Assembly (NCBI GenBank): GCA_021773835.1
Contig: JAJFJQ010000046.1
Span: 62,001 to 126,000, forward strand
Length of the DNA: 64,000 bases
Reading direction: 5' to 3'
From: Gammaproteobacteria bacterium
GTDB taxonomy: Bacteria; Pseudomonadota; Gammaproteobacteria; Ga0077536
The notes beneath the pieces were generated by a model, which saw only the letters and a list, made by a program, of their open reading frames with translations, searched no databases and had not been told where the DNA came from. Of this stretch, positions 48,836-58,885 are shown in pieces (position 1 is the first letter of the stretch; each line of letters starts with the position of its first letter). The translations under genes and the position numbers were made by a program.

Positions 48836-50299
48836 TCAGTCGAGGCGGTAATTCGGAGGTTCCTTGGTGATCTGCACGTCGTGCACATGGCTCTCGCGCA
48901 TACCCGCCGAAGAAACCCGTAGGAAACGCGGCTTCGTGCGAAACTCTTCGATGTCTCGACAACCTGTATAGCCCATGGCAGCGCGCAAGCCACCGAGCAT
49001 CTGGTGGACGATAGCGCTGAGCGGGCCTTTGTACGGAACGCGCCCCTCGATCCCCTCCGGCACGAGCTTTTCTATTTCGCCGGCTTCCTGAAAATAGCGA
49101 TCCGAAGATCCGTGCGCTTGTGACATGGCACCGATGGATCCCATGCCACGATAAGATTTATATGAGCGGCCCTGATATAACTCGACATCACCCGGTGCCT
49201 CTTCGGTACCTGCAAACAGACTACCGATCATCACGGCGTGCGCGCCAGCGACGATAACCTTGGCGATATCGCCGGAATACCGGATCCCACCGTCGGATAT
49301 CAAGGGGACGCCGCTACCTTCGAGTTGTTTAGCCACATCCGCCACCGCGGTGATCTGTGGCACGCCAACCCCGGTCACGATCCTGGTCGTGCAAATCGAT
49401 CCTGGGCCAATGCCAACTTTCACCGCATCAACACCGGCTTCGCGCATCGCCTGTGCTGCAGCGCCACTCGCGATGTTACCGCCGATCACCTGAATATCCG
49501 GGTAGGTGGTTTTGATCCATTTAATCGTATCCAACACGCCCCTAGAGTGACCATGGGCTGTATCGACCACAACAACGTCGACGCCGGCGGTTATCAACGC
49601 GTCGACTCTTTCGTGGGTGCCGGCCGAGGTACCAACGGCAGCCCCAACCCGAAGTCTTTGATCTTGATCTTTGCAGGCGTTTGGAAATTCATCCGCCTTT
49701 TGCATGTCTTTCACCGTGATCATGCCACGCAGCTCGAAATCGTCGTTGATGACTAGTAGCTTCTCGATTCGGTGTTGGTGCAACAAACCAATCACTTCGT
49801 CTTTCTCTGCGTCTTCGCCAACCGTAACGAGCCGATCTTTTGGGGTCATGATCTCACTGACCGGCTCCGCGAAGCGGGTCTCAAAGCGAAGGTCGCGACT
49901 GGTGACGATACCGACCAAGTTGTCACCGACGACCACCGGCACGCCGGATATCCGGCGTTCGCGCGTCAACGCGAGCACCTCCCCAATGCTCATATCAGGC
50001 GCCACCGTGATCGGATCGCGGATCACGCCGCTTTCGAATTTTTTTACCTCCGACACATGCGCGACCTGATCGGCCATGGTCATATTCTTATGGATAATGC
50101 CAATCCCACCCTCCTGCGCGAGGGTGATCGCAAGCTTTGCTTCGGTAACGGTATCCATGGCCGCCGAAATTAACGGGATCTGAAGATCTATCTCCCGAGT
50201 AAGGCGGGTTCCGAGCGCCACTTCGCGGGGCAGAACCTCGGAGTAATCAGGCGCTAATAAGACGTCGTCAAAAGAGAGCGATTCGCCGGAAATGCGCAT
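48836..50299 (-). CDS. guaB: IMP dehydrogenase GuaB
   Basis: 487 residues from the ATG at 50299. [16 protein letters not shown] at the start, two CBS domains in the middle (about 95-210), the catalytic loop [19 protein letters not shown] with its Cys, and [17 protein letters not shown]. It makes XMP from IMP. It shares a 21-bp divergent gap with xseA, the usual arrangement. Confidence 0.97.
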   Translation of the reverse strand: MRISGESLSFDDVLLAPDYSEVLPREVALGTRLTREIDLQIPLISAAMDTVTEAKLAITLAQEGGIGIIHKNMTMADQVAHVSEVKKFESGVIRDPITVAPDMSIGEVLALTRERRISGVPVVVGDNLVGIVTSRDLRFETRFAEPVSEIMTPKDRLVTVGEDAEKDEVIGLLHQHRIEKLLVINDDFELRGMITVKDMQKADEFPNACKDQDQRLRVGAAVGTSAGTHERVDALITAGVDVVVVDTAHGHSRGVLDTIKWIKTTYPDIQVIGGNIASGAAAQAMREAGVDAVKVGIGPGSICTTRIVTGVGVPQITAVADVAKQLEGSGVPLISDGGIRYSGDIAKVIVAGAHAVMIGSLFAGTEEAPGDVELYQGRSYKSYRGMGSIGAMSQAHGSSDRYFQEAGEIEKLVPEGIEGRVPYKGPLSAIVHQMLGGLRAAMGYTGCRDIEEFRTKPRFLRVSSAGMRESHVHDVQITKEPPNYRLD

Positions 50300-50320
50300 G
50301 ATTGATTTGGATCTCTTAGA

Positions 50321-51775
50321 ATGATGAGGCTGAATTATATGGGCTGGCCTGGCGCCGGTAAACGAATCTTGAGCGATCGATCTCAATTAGCTGTGGGTAG
50401 CACACCGGCGACCCGCGACATCTACACCGTTTCGCGCTTGAACCGCGAGGCCAGGACCCTGTTGGAGCGCGAGTTAGGTGCTGTGTGGATCGAGGGAGAA
50501 CTTTCAAATCTTGCGCGCCCTCGCTCCGGACACTGGTATTTCTCCCTCAAAGACGATGCCGCGCAAACCCGCTGTGCGATGTTTAAATCGCGAAACAAGC
50601 TGCTTGAGTTTGAACCGCGTGAAGGAAGTCACGTGATCGCCCGCGCGCGGGTTGGACTATATGAACCGCGGGGTGAATTTCAACTCATCGTCGAGCATAT
50701 GGAACCCGCCGGCGAGGGGGTGCTGCGGATAAAATTCGAGCAACTAAAAAGAAAACTGTCCGCCGAGGGCTTGTTTGCGATCGATATTAAGCAAGAACTC
50801 CCGGCCTGGCCAAACCGGATCGGGATCGTTACCTCCCCAAGTGGCGCGGCAATTCGAGATATCGTTACCGTTCTTGGCCGGCGTAATCCCGCGATCGAAG
50901 TCGTACTCTACCCCGCATCCGTACAAGGCGGTAATGCCGCACCGGAACTGGTGCGCGCAATCAAATTGGCGAACAAACGCACAGAGTGCGACATTCTCAT
51001 CGTCGGACGCGGCGGTGGCTCGCTTGAGGATTTGTGGGCGTTTAACGAAGAGCCGGTGGCCCGAGCAATTTTCGCCTCCGAGATTCCGGTGGTTTCCGCG
51101 GTCGGCCATGAGATCGATTTCACCATCGCAGACTTAGTCGCCGACGTCCGTGCACCGACGCCGTCGGCAAGTGCCGAGATATGCTCTCCTGATCGCGATG
51201 AGGCCCTGCGCGTTCTGGCTACCGTCGAACATCGGATCCATCAGGCGATGATTCGAAAAAATGCAGCGCTCGCAAACCAGTTGCGACACCTGCGCGCGCG
51301 CTTACAGCATCCGGGGCGACAACTCGAACAGTATCATCAACGCATCGATGAACTCATGCAGCGCCTACCCGCAGCTTTATTAACTGGCATCCAACTGCAA
51401 CATCGTTCACTAGCGACTTTGCGTGCACGCATTGCGGCATGCGACCCAAAGTCTCGCATCACCCACTATACGGATCGCGTTGCCGACAACCGGCGTCGTT
51501 TGGTCGCCGCTATGCGGACAAGCGCTACCGCACGCCAAGCAACACTTGATGAGTGCGTCCGTGCTTTGCGCGCGATTAGCCCACTGGCGACTTTGCAACG
51601 CGGCTACGCCATTGTTACGAGTGCCGATGGCACAATCGCGCGGGATGCAAATAAATTTCAGCCGGGCGATAGGGTATCGGCGAGATTAGCCAAAGGCCGG
51701 CTTGGACTCAACGTCGAAGAAATTGAGAACGAACCAGTAACCGACGTAACGACGGCACACGATAGTAAGCTATAG
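50321..51775 (+). CDS. xseA: exodeoxyribonuclease VII large subunit XseA
   Basis: 484 residues. N-terminal OB-fold ([37 protein letters not shown]), the core ([59 protein letters not shown]) and a long coiled region, ending [13 protein letters not shown]. It degrades single-stranded DNA with XseB, which is not in the window. The start is one of two adjacent ATGs at 50321 and 50324, or ATG 50339; the first residues are unlike the family. Confidence 0.95.
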   Translation: MMRLNYMGWPGAGKRILSDRSQLAVGSTPATRDIYTVSRLNREARTLLERELGAVWIEGELSNLARPRSGHWYFSLKDDAAQTRCAMFKSRNKLLEFEPREGSHVIARARVGLYEPRGEFQLIVEHMEPAGEGVLRIKFEQLKRKLSAEGLFAIDIKQELPAWPNRIGIVTSPSGAAIRDIVTVLGRRNPAIEVVLYPASVQGGNAAPELVRAIKLANKRTECDILIVGRGGGSLEDLWAFNEEPVARAIFASEIPVVSAVGHEIDFTIADLVADVRAPTPSASAEICSPDRDEALRVLATVEHRIHQAMIRKNAALANQLRHLRARLQHPGRQLEQYHQRIDELMQRLPAALLTGIQLQHRSLATLRARIAACDPKSRITHYTDRVADNRRRLVAAMRTSATARQATLDECVRALRAISPLATLQRGYAIVTSADGTIARDANKFQPGDRVSARLAKGRLGLNVEEIENEPVTDVTTAHDSKL

Positions 51776-51829
51776 ACGAAGTGGTAGATCCCTTATGGCT
51801 ATGTCAATCGTTGGCGAGGCTCGACAGCG

Positions 51830-52783
51830 CTAGGCCACTCGCTCGCCTGCGGCTTGCAAATCGGCATGGTATGAAGATCGGACCAAGGGACCACTTGCGA
51901 CATTCGAAAAACCCAATTGACGAGCGAACTCTCCTAATTCATCAAATTCGTCCGGGGTAACATATCGTTCGACGGGAAGATGCGACCGACTCGGTTGCAG
52001 ATACTGCCCTAAGGTGAGCATTGCGCAGGAATGTGCCCGCAGATCTGACAATACCTGTTTAACTTCTTCGATTTCTTCGCCAAGACCGAGCATCAATCCC
52101 GATTTCGTCGGCACATCCGGTTGCTTCTCGGCAAAACGCTTGAGCAAATCAAGCGACCATTGATAGTCGGATCCCGGTCGCACCTGCTTATACAGTCGCG
52201 GCACGGTTTCAAGATTGTGATTAAAGATGTCCGGCGGTGAGATCAATAATTCACCAATCGCCTTGTCTAGTCGGCCGCGAAAATCTGGGACTAAGACTTC
52301 TATCTTTATCTGGGGCACGTACTCTCGAATAAGACGAATACAATCGGCGAAATGGCGCGCGCCACCGTCACGAAGATCGTCGCGGTCGACTGATGTAACC
52401 ACTACGTATTGCAGGTCCATCGCGCGTACTGCTTCGGCAAGATGCCTTGGTTCTTCAATGTCCAGGGGCTCCGGACGTCCATGTGCGACATCACAGAAAG
52501 GGCAACGCCGGGTGCACAGATCACCCATAATCATGAATGTCGCAGTGCCATGGGTAAAACATTCGCCCAAATTGGGACACGATGCTTCCTCGCATACGGT
52601 ATGCAGATTTTGTTCGCGCAGTAAGGCTTTGAGCTCCCGTACACGTGGACTGGTTGGAGCCTTGGCCCGGATCCACGACGGTTTGCGTGCTATCGGGCCC
52701 CGTGTCGGCTCTACTTTAATGGGAATGCGGGCAACCTTGTCGGCACCCCGCTCGACGCGTCCTACTTGTTTAGACTCGGTCAT
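51830..52783 (-). CDS. lipA: lipoyl synthase LipA
   Basis: 317 residues. Auxiliary cluster Cys motif [12 protein letters not shown] and radical SAM motif [13 protein letters not shown], then [13 protein letters not shown] and [16 protein letters not shown]. It inserts two sulphurs into octanoyl groups on lipoyl domains. It overlaps the end of lipB by 14 bp. Confidence 0.97.
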   Translation of the reverse strand: MTESKQVGRVERGADKVARIPIKVEPTRGPIARKPSWIRAKAPTSPRVRELKALLREQNLHTVCEEASCPNLGECFTHGTATFMIMGDLCTRRCPFCDVAHGRPEPLDIEEPRHLAEAVRAMDLQYVVVTSVDRDDLRDGGARHFADCIRLIREYVPQIKIEVLVPDFRGRLDKAIGELLISPPDIFNHNLETVPRLYKQVRPGSDYQWSLDLLKRFAEKQPDVPTKSGLMLGLGEEIEEVKQVLSDLRAHSCAMLTLGQYLQPSRSHLPVERYVTPDEFDELGEFARQLGFSNVASGPLVRSSYHADLQAAGERVA

Positions 52784-53516
52784 GACGTTGACTCATCCCT
52801 TGCGATATTGCGGCTGGCGCCGCACTTTTGTAATTACGCCGTTGCTCGTTCGTCTCATCGTTATTTGTGTGCTTGCGTTCAGGATATCGCACGTCCACGG
52901 TTTGATCCGGACCGTATAGAGAACTGACAAGTTTCGGCAGCAAATGTTCAGCGGCATGGCCACAATCGATGTCGATGCCAAAATCTTTCAGCTGGGTGAC
53001 TTCGAGCCCTTGATAACCACACGGGTCGATGCGAGTGAACGGCTCTAGGTCAAGATCGACATTTAAAGACAAGCCGTGATAACTCTGGCCTCGACGAATA
53101 CGTAGACCTAATGCCGCGATCTTTGCGTCGTGAACGTAAACGCCAGGTGCACCGGGGCGACGATCCGCGAGAAGACTAAGACTCGCCAGCATTTCAATGA
53201 TCCCTTGTTCGATACGGCGCACGAGTTCGCGCGGACCGACACCGAGCCGCTTAATGTCGATTAAGGTGTAGGCGATCAGCTGGCCAGGCCCGTGGTAGGT
53301 GACCTGTCCACCGCGATCGCTCTGAACGACGGGAATGTTACCGGTATTGTGCACGTGCACAGCACGCCCGCCCTGTCCTTGAGTGAACACCGGTTCATGC
53401 TCAAGAAACCAAATCTCGTCAACCGTATCGGGCCTGCGGCCGTCAACAAACGCCCGCATCTGCGAGAGCGCCCACGCGTAGTCCACAACGTCATAATGTC
53501 GAACAACGAGATTCAT
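52770..53516 (-). CDS. lipB: octanoyltransferase LipB
   Basis: 248 residues. [20 protein letters not shown] holds the substrate-binding part, Lys in [14 protein letters not shown] and the catalytic Cys in [13 protein letters not shown]. It transfers octanoyl from acyl carrier protein to lipoyl domains. Its last 40 residues are a hydrophilic tail ([17 protein letters not shown]) not seen in E. coli LipB, partly encoded over the lipA start. ATGA overlap with the DUF493 gene upstream. Confidence 0.95.
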   Translation of the reverse strand: MNLVVRHYDVVDYAWALSQMRAFVDGRRPDTVDEIWFLEHEPVFTQGQGGRAVHVHNTGNIPVVQSDRGGQVTYHGPGQLIAYTLIDIKRLGVGPRELVRRIEQGIIEMLASLSLLADRRPGAPGVYVHDAKIAALGLRIRRGQSYHGLSLNVDLDLEPFTRIDPCGYQGLEVTQLKDFGIDIDCGHAAEHLLPKLVSSLYGPDQTVDVRYPERKHTNNDETNEQRRNYKSAAPAAISQGMSQRHDRV

Positions 53517-53788
53517 AGCACCATTAGTATCCGGTCATGGGCGCTAAGCTCGCGATATAGCTCGTCGAGCTGATGTTGACCCTGCGCCTCAAAAGTGACT
53601 GTAACTGAGACATATTTACCATTCCGGCTCGGCCGAATGGCGACCGCGCCCTCGTTGATATCGCCGATGTGGCGCATCACAATCTCAACGACCAACGCGT
53701 CAAAATTGTTCTCAGCGACCCCCATCACTTTTATCGGGAAATCACACGGAAACTCAAATCCTGTCTGGGTGTTGTCGTTGCTGCGCAA
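53513..53788 (-). CDS. ybeD: DUF493 family protein, YbeD
   Basis: 91 residues. [20 protein letters not shown] and [20 protein letters not shown] are typical of this ACT-like fold that precedes lipB in gammaproteobacteria. No ATG is in frame; translation probably starts at TTG 53788. Function is unresolved in the family. It overlaps lipB by 4 bp. Confidence 0.9.
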   Translation of the reverse strand: MRSNDNTQTGFEFPCDFPIKVMGVAENNFDALVVEIVMRHIGDINEGAVAIRPSRNGKYVSVTVTFEAQGQHQLDELYRELSAHDRILMVL

Positions 53789-54345
53789 TATCGCTATTCC
53801 GTGTGGCCTTCAGTGCGTATCCAATTCTAGCGTCAAAAGGACCTCCAATTAAGGAATTTCACAATTCGCTCGCGACGTACGCCACATACGACGTTAGAAA
53901 TCATGCGGAATTAGTGTTCAACAAATTGGCGCGTCACGGTGCGATATACATCACTGTCGCCCTTCAAATGTTTCTGGCACCACGTCACCTGGACAATTTT
54001 ATTAATAAAGTGTGAATTGCGGCCGCTATACCTTTGGATCCGCGTCATGGCGCCTCGTTGTTGTTGTTATGACACGAAAAAGGCGGTCCATTAGGTGAAA
54101 ATCGTCTAGAATTGATCGTCATACAGACAATTAAATGAGAAGGGGGACGGCAGGATGACAGATGCTCTGTTCGGCTTGTTTTATCTGGTCGCCATTGTTG
54201 TCGTGATACTACATTTCACTGGCTGGCTAGAAGAGCACAACATGGAGTGGCTGGTATTCGTAATGGCCGTATTGGTGTTTCCGGTCGTTATCTTCTTATA
54301 GGGCATTTCATCCCCGACAAACGGCCCTGATCCGAAACTCAAGCG
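53789..54345 (+). other. intergenic region with a possible broken small gene
   Basis: About 560 bp. Apart from the small frame described separately it holds no gene. It marks one side of the block inserted between ybeD and dat. A TAGAAT at 54107-54112 could be a -10 element. Confidence 0.35.
54156..54301 (+). pseudogene. possible 48-residue membrane protein, interrupted by a one-base slip
   Basis: An ATG at 54156 after AAGGGGGACGGCAGG reads MTDALFGLF and then stops early. In the next frame, the text continues as a hydrophobic, two-helix sequence (LVAIVVVILHFTGWLEEHN, then WLVFVMAVLVFPVVIFL) to a TAG at 54301. One extra T in the TTT at 54180-54182 would give a continuous small membrane protein with a good ribosome site. 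It may be a pseudogene, a sequence error or coincidence. Confidence 0.35.
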
Positions 54346-54849
54346 TTAGTCGAGCAACTTCGGCCGCTGGTGGTATAGCGAGGTCCCACATCCTCGATCG
54401 AGCATCTCCTGATTCATATTGATGTCGAACGCGTAAACCGCAGCGGTTGGCATTAACTTAGAGAACTCGATCCGGCTCTCCAACCCGGGATCAAGAAAGG
54501 CGATCAAGGACTCAAGCCCAGGGTTGTGGCCAATCAGGACCCAGCAGTGGCTAGGCGGCCGACGCGCTACCTCGATTAATTCATTAAGATCAGCGAGATA
54601 GAGACTTGCTTCGTAAATAATCGGTATCCCGTCGAGTGCTTCGGCGACAATCTCAGCGGTCTCGGCGGCGCGTCGCGCCGGGGAAGCCTTAATGCAACTA
54701 GGCGTGATGTCGAGCTCGCGTAGATATCGTCCCATCCTCAACGCGTCGCTACGGCCTCTAGAATTGATCTGCCGCTCGAAGTCCGTCCCGTGCGTTGCCG
54801 TCCAATCCGATTTCGCGTGTCGCATAACAATCAGCCTCTGATCGCCCAT
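54346..54849 (-). CDS. sixA: SixA-like phosphohistidine phosphatase
   Basis: 167 residues. The histidine-phosphatase motif is LIVMRHAKSDW with the nucleophile His, then ASPARRAAETAEIVAEAL and the second His in VLIGHNPGLESLI. This short form removes phosphate from phosphohistidine in HPt-type proteins (SixA on ArcB) or phosphocarriers. Ribosome site GGGAGGAG. It is the only minus-strand gene of the block between ybeD and dat. A relay to dephosphorylate exists in this window, but the link is not shown. Confidence 0.85.
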   Translation of the reverse strand: MGDQRLIVMRHAKSDWTATHGTDFERQINSRGRSDALRMGRYLRELDITPSCIKASPARRAAETAEIVAEALDGIPIIYEASLYLADLNELIEVARRPPSHCWVLIGHNPGLESLIAFLDPGLESRIEFSKLMPTAAVYAFDINMNQEMLDRGCGTSLYHQRPKLLD

Positions 54850-54994
54850 TTCTCCTCCCTAATGGTGAACTCTGTCGCAGCCTGACGACGCCAGCTTGTC
54901 GCAGCCACATTGTATGGCTATATATCGTATGGGTCCCACAATTCAGGTGAACCCCTAACCACAAATCAATGAAACTGGATTATTCGACGAAACG

Positions 54995-56128
54995 ATGATG
55001 CAAGCACTTGCCCTCGCCGAAAACTTGGAGGAACCCCAAGAGGCTGACCATGAAATAACGATCGATCTGGCGGTCCTTGCACAGGTAAGCCGCGGCGACC
55101 GTATCGAAGTCGAAAATCTTGCCGACCGTACGCTCGATTTATTTCAACGTACCCTGCGGATAGTCGATGAGCAATCCGACGAGGCCGTAGATAGGAATCT
55201 CAATCCACAGGACCCAAACCGATTCGTCCCAGAACACCGGGACCTCAGGCAACGTTTCTTATTTGCCGAGACCCTAGGCAGTTATTCAACGCTCCACGAC
55301 CTACTCGACGGCTACTCACCTGCCTACCGTCTGTCGATGGATTACGACGAAAAGGCTAGGATCGCACGATTAAATGACTTCGAAGTTCGCGCGCTAGAGG
55401 AATATCGCGATCAAATTCACGACGCCTTGCTGCATGCCAATGAGTATCTGCTTGCAAACGCCTCCGCAGGTTACACCTCCGAGGAGCTTCAGCAACTCAA
55501 TGAAATCTTGCTAGAGGCGCGGGCGCGCTTTGAATCCGTCAACGCGATTCTAGGAATGAATCTCATTTACGAAGTCGAGACCAGCGTGCGGGAGTTATAT
55601 GCATTCCAGGAAAAGATACGCACGGTTAAGCGCTCTATCGACGGTATCTTCCTAGTCGACAGTGAGGTCATGTTCATGCCCACTAACGACTTGGTGAGAA
55701 TCGTAAATAACCTATTTAAGGCGGTAGGTAATCCGTTCGTCGCCGAACACATCGATGGCATACTGTTGCTCGCTGCCCGTAACCTTCTGATCCAATCAGT
55801 TTCTTTCTATTCCTACTACGGGAAACAGCAAATTTACACGGTCTTCAAGAGAAACAACGCAACCGTCAACCGAAGCATGATTACGCACCATATCCGCAGT
55901 GAGATTAAGAAGCTGTTTCGTGCCTGCACGACCGAAAACCGACTCGTTTTAAAGCGCGTAATGAACGATGCGGAACGAGAATTTGAGATTTCGGTCGATT
56001 CCATCCGGGCCGAAGCAGAGCGCTCAGCCGTGGAGGTCGTGAATCAATTGATCCCGGAGCCGGTTGCTCCCCCTCCTCCCCCACAAAAATCGTTTATGCA
56101 GCGGATTTCCAACTGGTTGTTCCGCTAA
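54995..56128 (+). CDS. helical protein of unknown function with C-terminal Pro linker and amphipathic end
   Basis: 377 residues, no family recognised. An acidic N-terminus is followed by long helical stretches (LLANASAGYTSEELQQLNEI, then ARARFESVNAIL) and a charged middle (FFKR-type patches near 280-300). At the end is EPVAPPPPPQKSFMQRISNW then LFR: a proline linker and a short amphipathic helix that could attach the protein to a membrane. No enzymatic motif visible. It starts at ATG 54995 or 54998 without a clear ribosome site. It is followed by the cyclic-nucleotide-binding gene (63 bp gap), suggesting they are one unit. Confidence 0.8.
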   Translation: MMQALALAENLEEPQEADHEITIDLAVLAQVSRGDRIEVENLADRTLDLFQRTLRIVDEQSDEAVDRNLNPQDPNRFVPEHRDLRQRFLFAETLGSYSTLHDLLDGYSPAYRLSMDYDEKARIARLNDFEVRALEEYRDQIHDALLHANEYLLANASAGYTSEELQQLNEILLEARARFESVNAILGMNLIYEVETSVRELYAFQEKIRTVKRSIDGIFLVDSEVMFMPTNDLVRIVNNLFKAVGNPFVAEHIDGILLLAARNLLIQSVSFYSYYGKQQIYTVFKRNNATVNRSMITHHIRSEIKKLFRACTTENRLVLKRVMNDAEREFEISVDSIRAEAERSAVEVVNQLIPEPVAPPPPPQKSFMQRISNWLFR

Positions 56129-56191
56129 CGCAATCTGCACTGTAAGATCCACCGTGAGGGAAACACAACGGATCGGTGGAGACGAACGGAC

Positions 56192-57064
56192 ATGCCAACA
56201 TTGCGTGCCAGTGTCGAGTTACTGCAACAGGTGCCCATCTTTGCGAGCTTGACGGAAGATGAGCTACGGCAAATTATCCAATCGCCCGATAACGGAATCG
56301 TCAATTTCAAACCACTCGAGACGATAATTTCGGAGGACGAATTCGGCGATTGTATGTACATCATCTTAGATGGTGCGGTGGATGTTCGGATCAAGGCTGT
56401 CGGGGGTCGAGAAATCACGATCGCGACATTAAAATCTGGTGAATTCTTCGGCGAGCAAGCGCTACTACCCGGGACAACCGGCAAACGAAATGCTGGTGTT
56501 CGAGCGCTGCAAAGCTGCCAGTTGTTTAAGATCACAAAAAAGGATGTCGCACTCGGGATAAGCCAAGACGAAGACTTGAGCGTCGCCCTAGATGATATCA
56601 ATTCCGCTCCGCCCGATGAGCGCGTGCGAATGCTTATCCGCAGCGTCCGATTGTTTCGTTCGTTATCGAAGAAAGACCTCGATAACATTGAATCTTGGAC
56701 CGAAGTCGTCAAATACGACGCCGGCGAAATTGTTGTGCGCGAAGCGGAAGAGGGCGACTATATGTACATCGTACTCGACGGCTCTGTAGAAGTGTTCGTG
56801 GTCGACGACGACGGTCAAATTGTAGTGTTGAGCGAGCTATTCAAAGGTAATTATTTTGGCGAACAAGCGCTGCTGCCTGAAAGCTCCGGTAAGCGAAACG
56901 CGAACGTGCGGGCCAATGGGCCTGCTGTTCTTGTGAAAGTCGCAAAGAAATACTTTCAACTCATCGTAAATCACGACAATAAATTGATGCTGGCATTAAA
57001 AGCAGTCGGCGAAGCGCAGAAAAGTAAAATTGTTAACGCAATCGGCCAGTCGTTCGATTGGTAA
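56192..57064 (+). CDS. tandem cyclic-nucleotide-binding-domain protein
   Basis: 290 residues, two cNMP-binding domains at about 10-125 and 150-270. Each has a phosphate-binding cassette: FFGEQALLPGTTGKRNAGVR and YFGEQALLPESSGKRNANVR, both with the Glu and Arg that hold the ribose and phosphate. They differ in few positions, pointing to duplication. There is no HTH, kinase or membrane domain, so it looks like a pure sensor or regulatory subunit for something else, as in the arrangement of a protein kinase A regulatory subunit. It has GGTGGAG before the ATG. It lies 95 bp ahead of the ABC ATPase gene on the same strand. Confidence 0.9.
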   Translation: MPTLRASVELLQQVPIFASLTEDELRQIIQSPDNGIVNFKPLETIISEDEFGDCMYIILDGAVDVRIKAVGGREITIATLKSGEFFGEQALLPGTTGKRNAGVRALQSCQLFKITKKDVALGISQDEDLSVALDDINSAPPDERVRMLIRSVRLFRSLSKKDLDNIESWTEVVKYDAGEIVVREAEEGDYMYIVLDGSVEVFVVDDDGQIVVLSELFKGNYFGEQALLPESSGKRNANVRANGPAVLVKVAKKYFQLIVNHDNKLMLALKAVGEAQKSKIVNAIGQSFDW

Positions 57065-57159
57065 GCCGATATTCGGCTACCGATTGAATTCTAAGTAAGC
57101 AACCCTATTCCAACCAATGCGTCCGGTGGTGTGACCGCGAACGCACCGATCCTAGCTAA

Positions 57160-58074
57160 ATGCACGCCCTAGAAATTCGTAATCTCACAAAAACCTATGC
57201 GAGCGGTATTCGTGCACTTGATGGTATCGATCTTAACGTCGATCAAGGCGAATTCTTCGCGCTACTTGGCCCAAACGGGGCCGGAAAGTCCACCGCGATT
57301 GGAATAATCTCATCATTGATAAACAAGAGTTCCGGGCTCATTAAGGTCTTCGGAATCGATACTGACCATGACTTCGACCGCGCAAAGTCGTTGATTGGAT
57401 TGGTGCCGCAAGAACTGAATTTCTCACAGTTCGAGTCAGTGTCCGAAATTGTGCTCAATCAAGCAGGCTACTATGGGATACCTCGCCGGAGCGCCCGCGC
57501 CAATACTGAAAGATTCCTCCGTCAATTGGGACTTTGGGATCGCAGAAATCAACGTTCACGAGATCTATCCGGCGGAATGAAGCGCAGACTGATGATTGCG
57601 CGCGCTTTGGTACACGAGCCGAAACTGCTTATTCTTGATGAACCAACCGCCGGGGTAGACATCGAGCTGCGGCGATCGATGTGGGATTTCTTGCGCGATC
57701 TGAATGCTGCCGGGACAACGATTATTCTAACAACTCACTATTTGGAAGAGGCAGAACACTTATGCCGCAATATCGCGATCATCAACAGAGGCCAAATAAT
57801 AGAAAACACTTCGATGAAGCGCTTGCTAACACAATTGCATGCCGAAATATTTGTGCTGGATCTGTCAGCGCCAATTAGTGCGGCACCCGAAGGAAGTGAT
57901 TTCGACTTCCGTCTGAAGGACGATACAACACTGGAAGTGGTGGTTTATTTGGGTCAAACCATCAACGATGTATTCGAATTTTTATCCGGTAAATCTATCC
58001 AGGTGACGAGTATGCGAGGAAAATCAAATCGCCTTGAGGAGCTTTTCGTTAATTTGATCCAAGAAGATGAATAG
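57160..58074 (+). CDS. ABC-2-type exporter ATPase, YadG-like
   Basis: 304 residues. Walker A LLGPNGAGKSTAIGIISSLI, Q-loop region GLVPQELNFSQFESV, ABC signature LSGGMKRRLMIARALVHEP, Walker B LLILDEPTAGVD and switch His in LTTHYLEEAEHL. It drives export through the permease encoded 8 bp later (overlapping ATG...). Substrate unknown. No strong ribosome site is visible before its ATG. Confidence 0.92.
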   Translation: MHALEIRNLTKTYASGIRALDGIDLNVDQGEFFALLGPNGAGKSTAIGIISSLINKSSGLIKVFGIDTDHDFDRAKSLIGLVPQELNFSQFESVSEIVLNQAGYYGIPRRSARANTERFLRQLGLWDRRNQRSRDLSGGMKRRLMIARALVHEPKLLILDEPTAGVDIELRRSMWDFLRDLNAAGTTIILTTHYLEEAEHLCRNIAIINRGQIIENTSMKRLLTQLHAEIFVLDLSAPISAAPEGSDFDFRLKDDTTLEVVVYLGQTINDVFEFLSGKSIQVTSMRGKSNRLEELFVNLIQEDE

Positions 58075-58876
58075 CACCACAACTTTTGAAGTGGACATGA
58101 AAAGCCGATGGCAACGTAACAGGATTGCGTTTCAAACAATCTTTTCCAAGGAGCTCGCGCGGTTTCTGCGCATATGGATGCAGACGATCCTACCGTCAGC
58201 CATAACGATGGCTTTATATTTTGTGATATTTGGGAATTTAATTGGTTCTCGGATCGGCTCTATGGGCGGCTTCAGCTACATTCAATACATCGCCCCCGGC
58301 ATCATCATGATGGCTGTTATTACGAACTCGTATTCGAACGTGGTCTCTTCTTTTTTTGGCGCGAAATTCCAACGCCATATCGAAGAAATCCTGGTCTCGC
58401 CAGTCCCGCACGTTTTGATTGTCGCCGGCTACGTCGCAGGCGGTGTCGCTCGCGGCGTGATCGTCGCATTTGTCGTACTAATGGTCGCGCTGTTGTTTAC
58501 AGAAATTCAGATTTATTCGTATGCAATAACGCTAGCAGTCGTAGTCTTAACGGCTACATTATTTTCGATTGGTGGGTTAATCAATGCGATATACGCGAAG
58601 AAATTTGACGATATATCGATCGTGCCAACATTTGTTCTGACGCCGCTGACCTATCTAGGCGGTGTATTCTATTCAATTGATTTATTACCAGACTTTTGGC
58701 GCACCTTGTCGTTGGCAAATCCAGTGCTGTATATGGTCAACGCATTTCGATATGGAATACTAGGTGTAAGCGATATCGGCCTTGGAACTGCCTTTTTAGT
58801 GATCATCGTATTCACCAGTGGCTTGTTCTACTTTAGCCTGTCGCTACTTCGCCGCGGGGTCGGTATCCGAAGCTAG
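58067..58876 (+). CDS. ABC-2-type exporter permease, YadH-like
   Basis: 269 residues with six membrane helices, FGNLIGSRIGSMGGFSYIQY, IAPGIIMMAVITNSYSNVV and GAKFQRHIEEILVSPVPHV, as in YadH and other ABC-2 permeases. It overlaps the end of the ATPase gene. With the ATPase it forms an exporter for an unknown lipid, sugar or drug. It ends 10 bp from the convergent dat gene. Confidence 0.92.
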   Translation: MNSTTTFEVDMKSRWQRNRIAFQTIFSKELARFLRIWMQTILPSAITMALYFVIFGNLIGSRIGSMGGFSYIQYIAPGIIMMAVITNSYSNVVSSFFGAKFQRHIEEILVSPVPHVLIVAGYVAGGVARGVIVAFVVLMVALLFTEIQIYSYAITLAVVVLTATLFSIGGLINAIYAKKFDDISIVPTFVLTPLTYLGGVFYSIDLLPDFWRTLSLANPVLYMVNAFRYGILGVSDIGLGTAFLVIIVFTSGLFYFSLSLLRRGVGIRS

Positions 58877-58885
58877 GACTCGTGA

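Noticed and set aside
48823-48993. Extended N-terminus of guaA
   Set aside because: The added residues lie over guaB and do not resemble GMP synthase; the family begins close to the later GTG starts.
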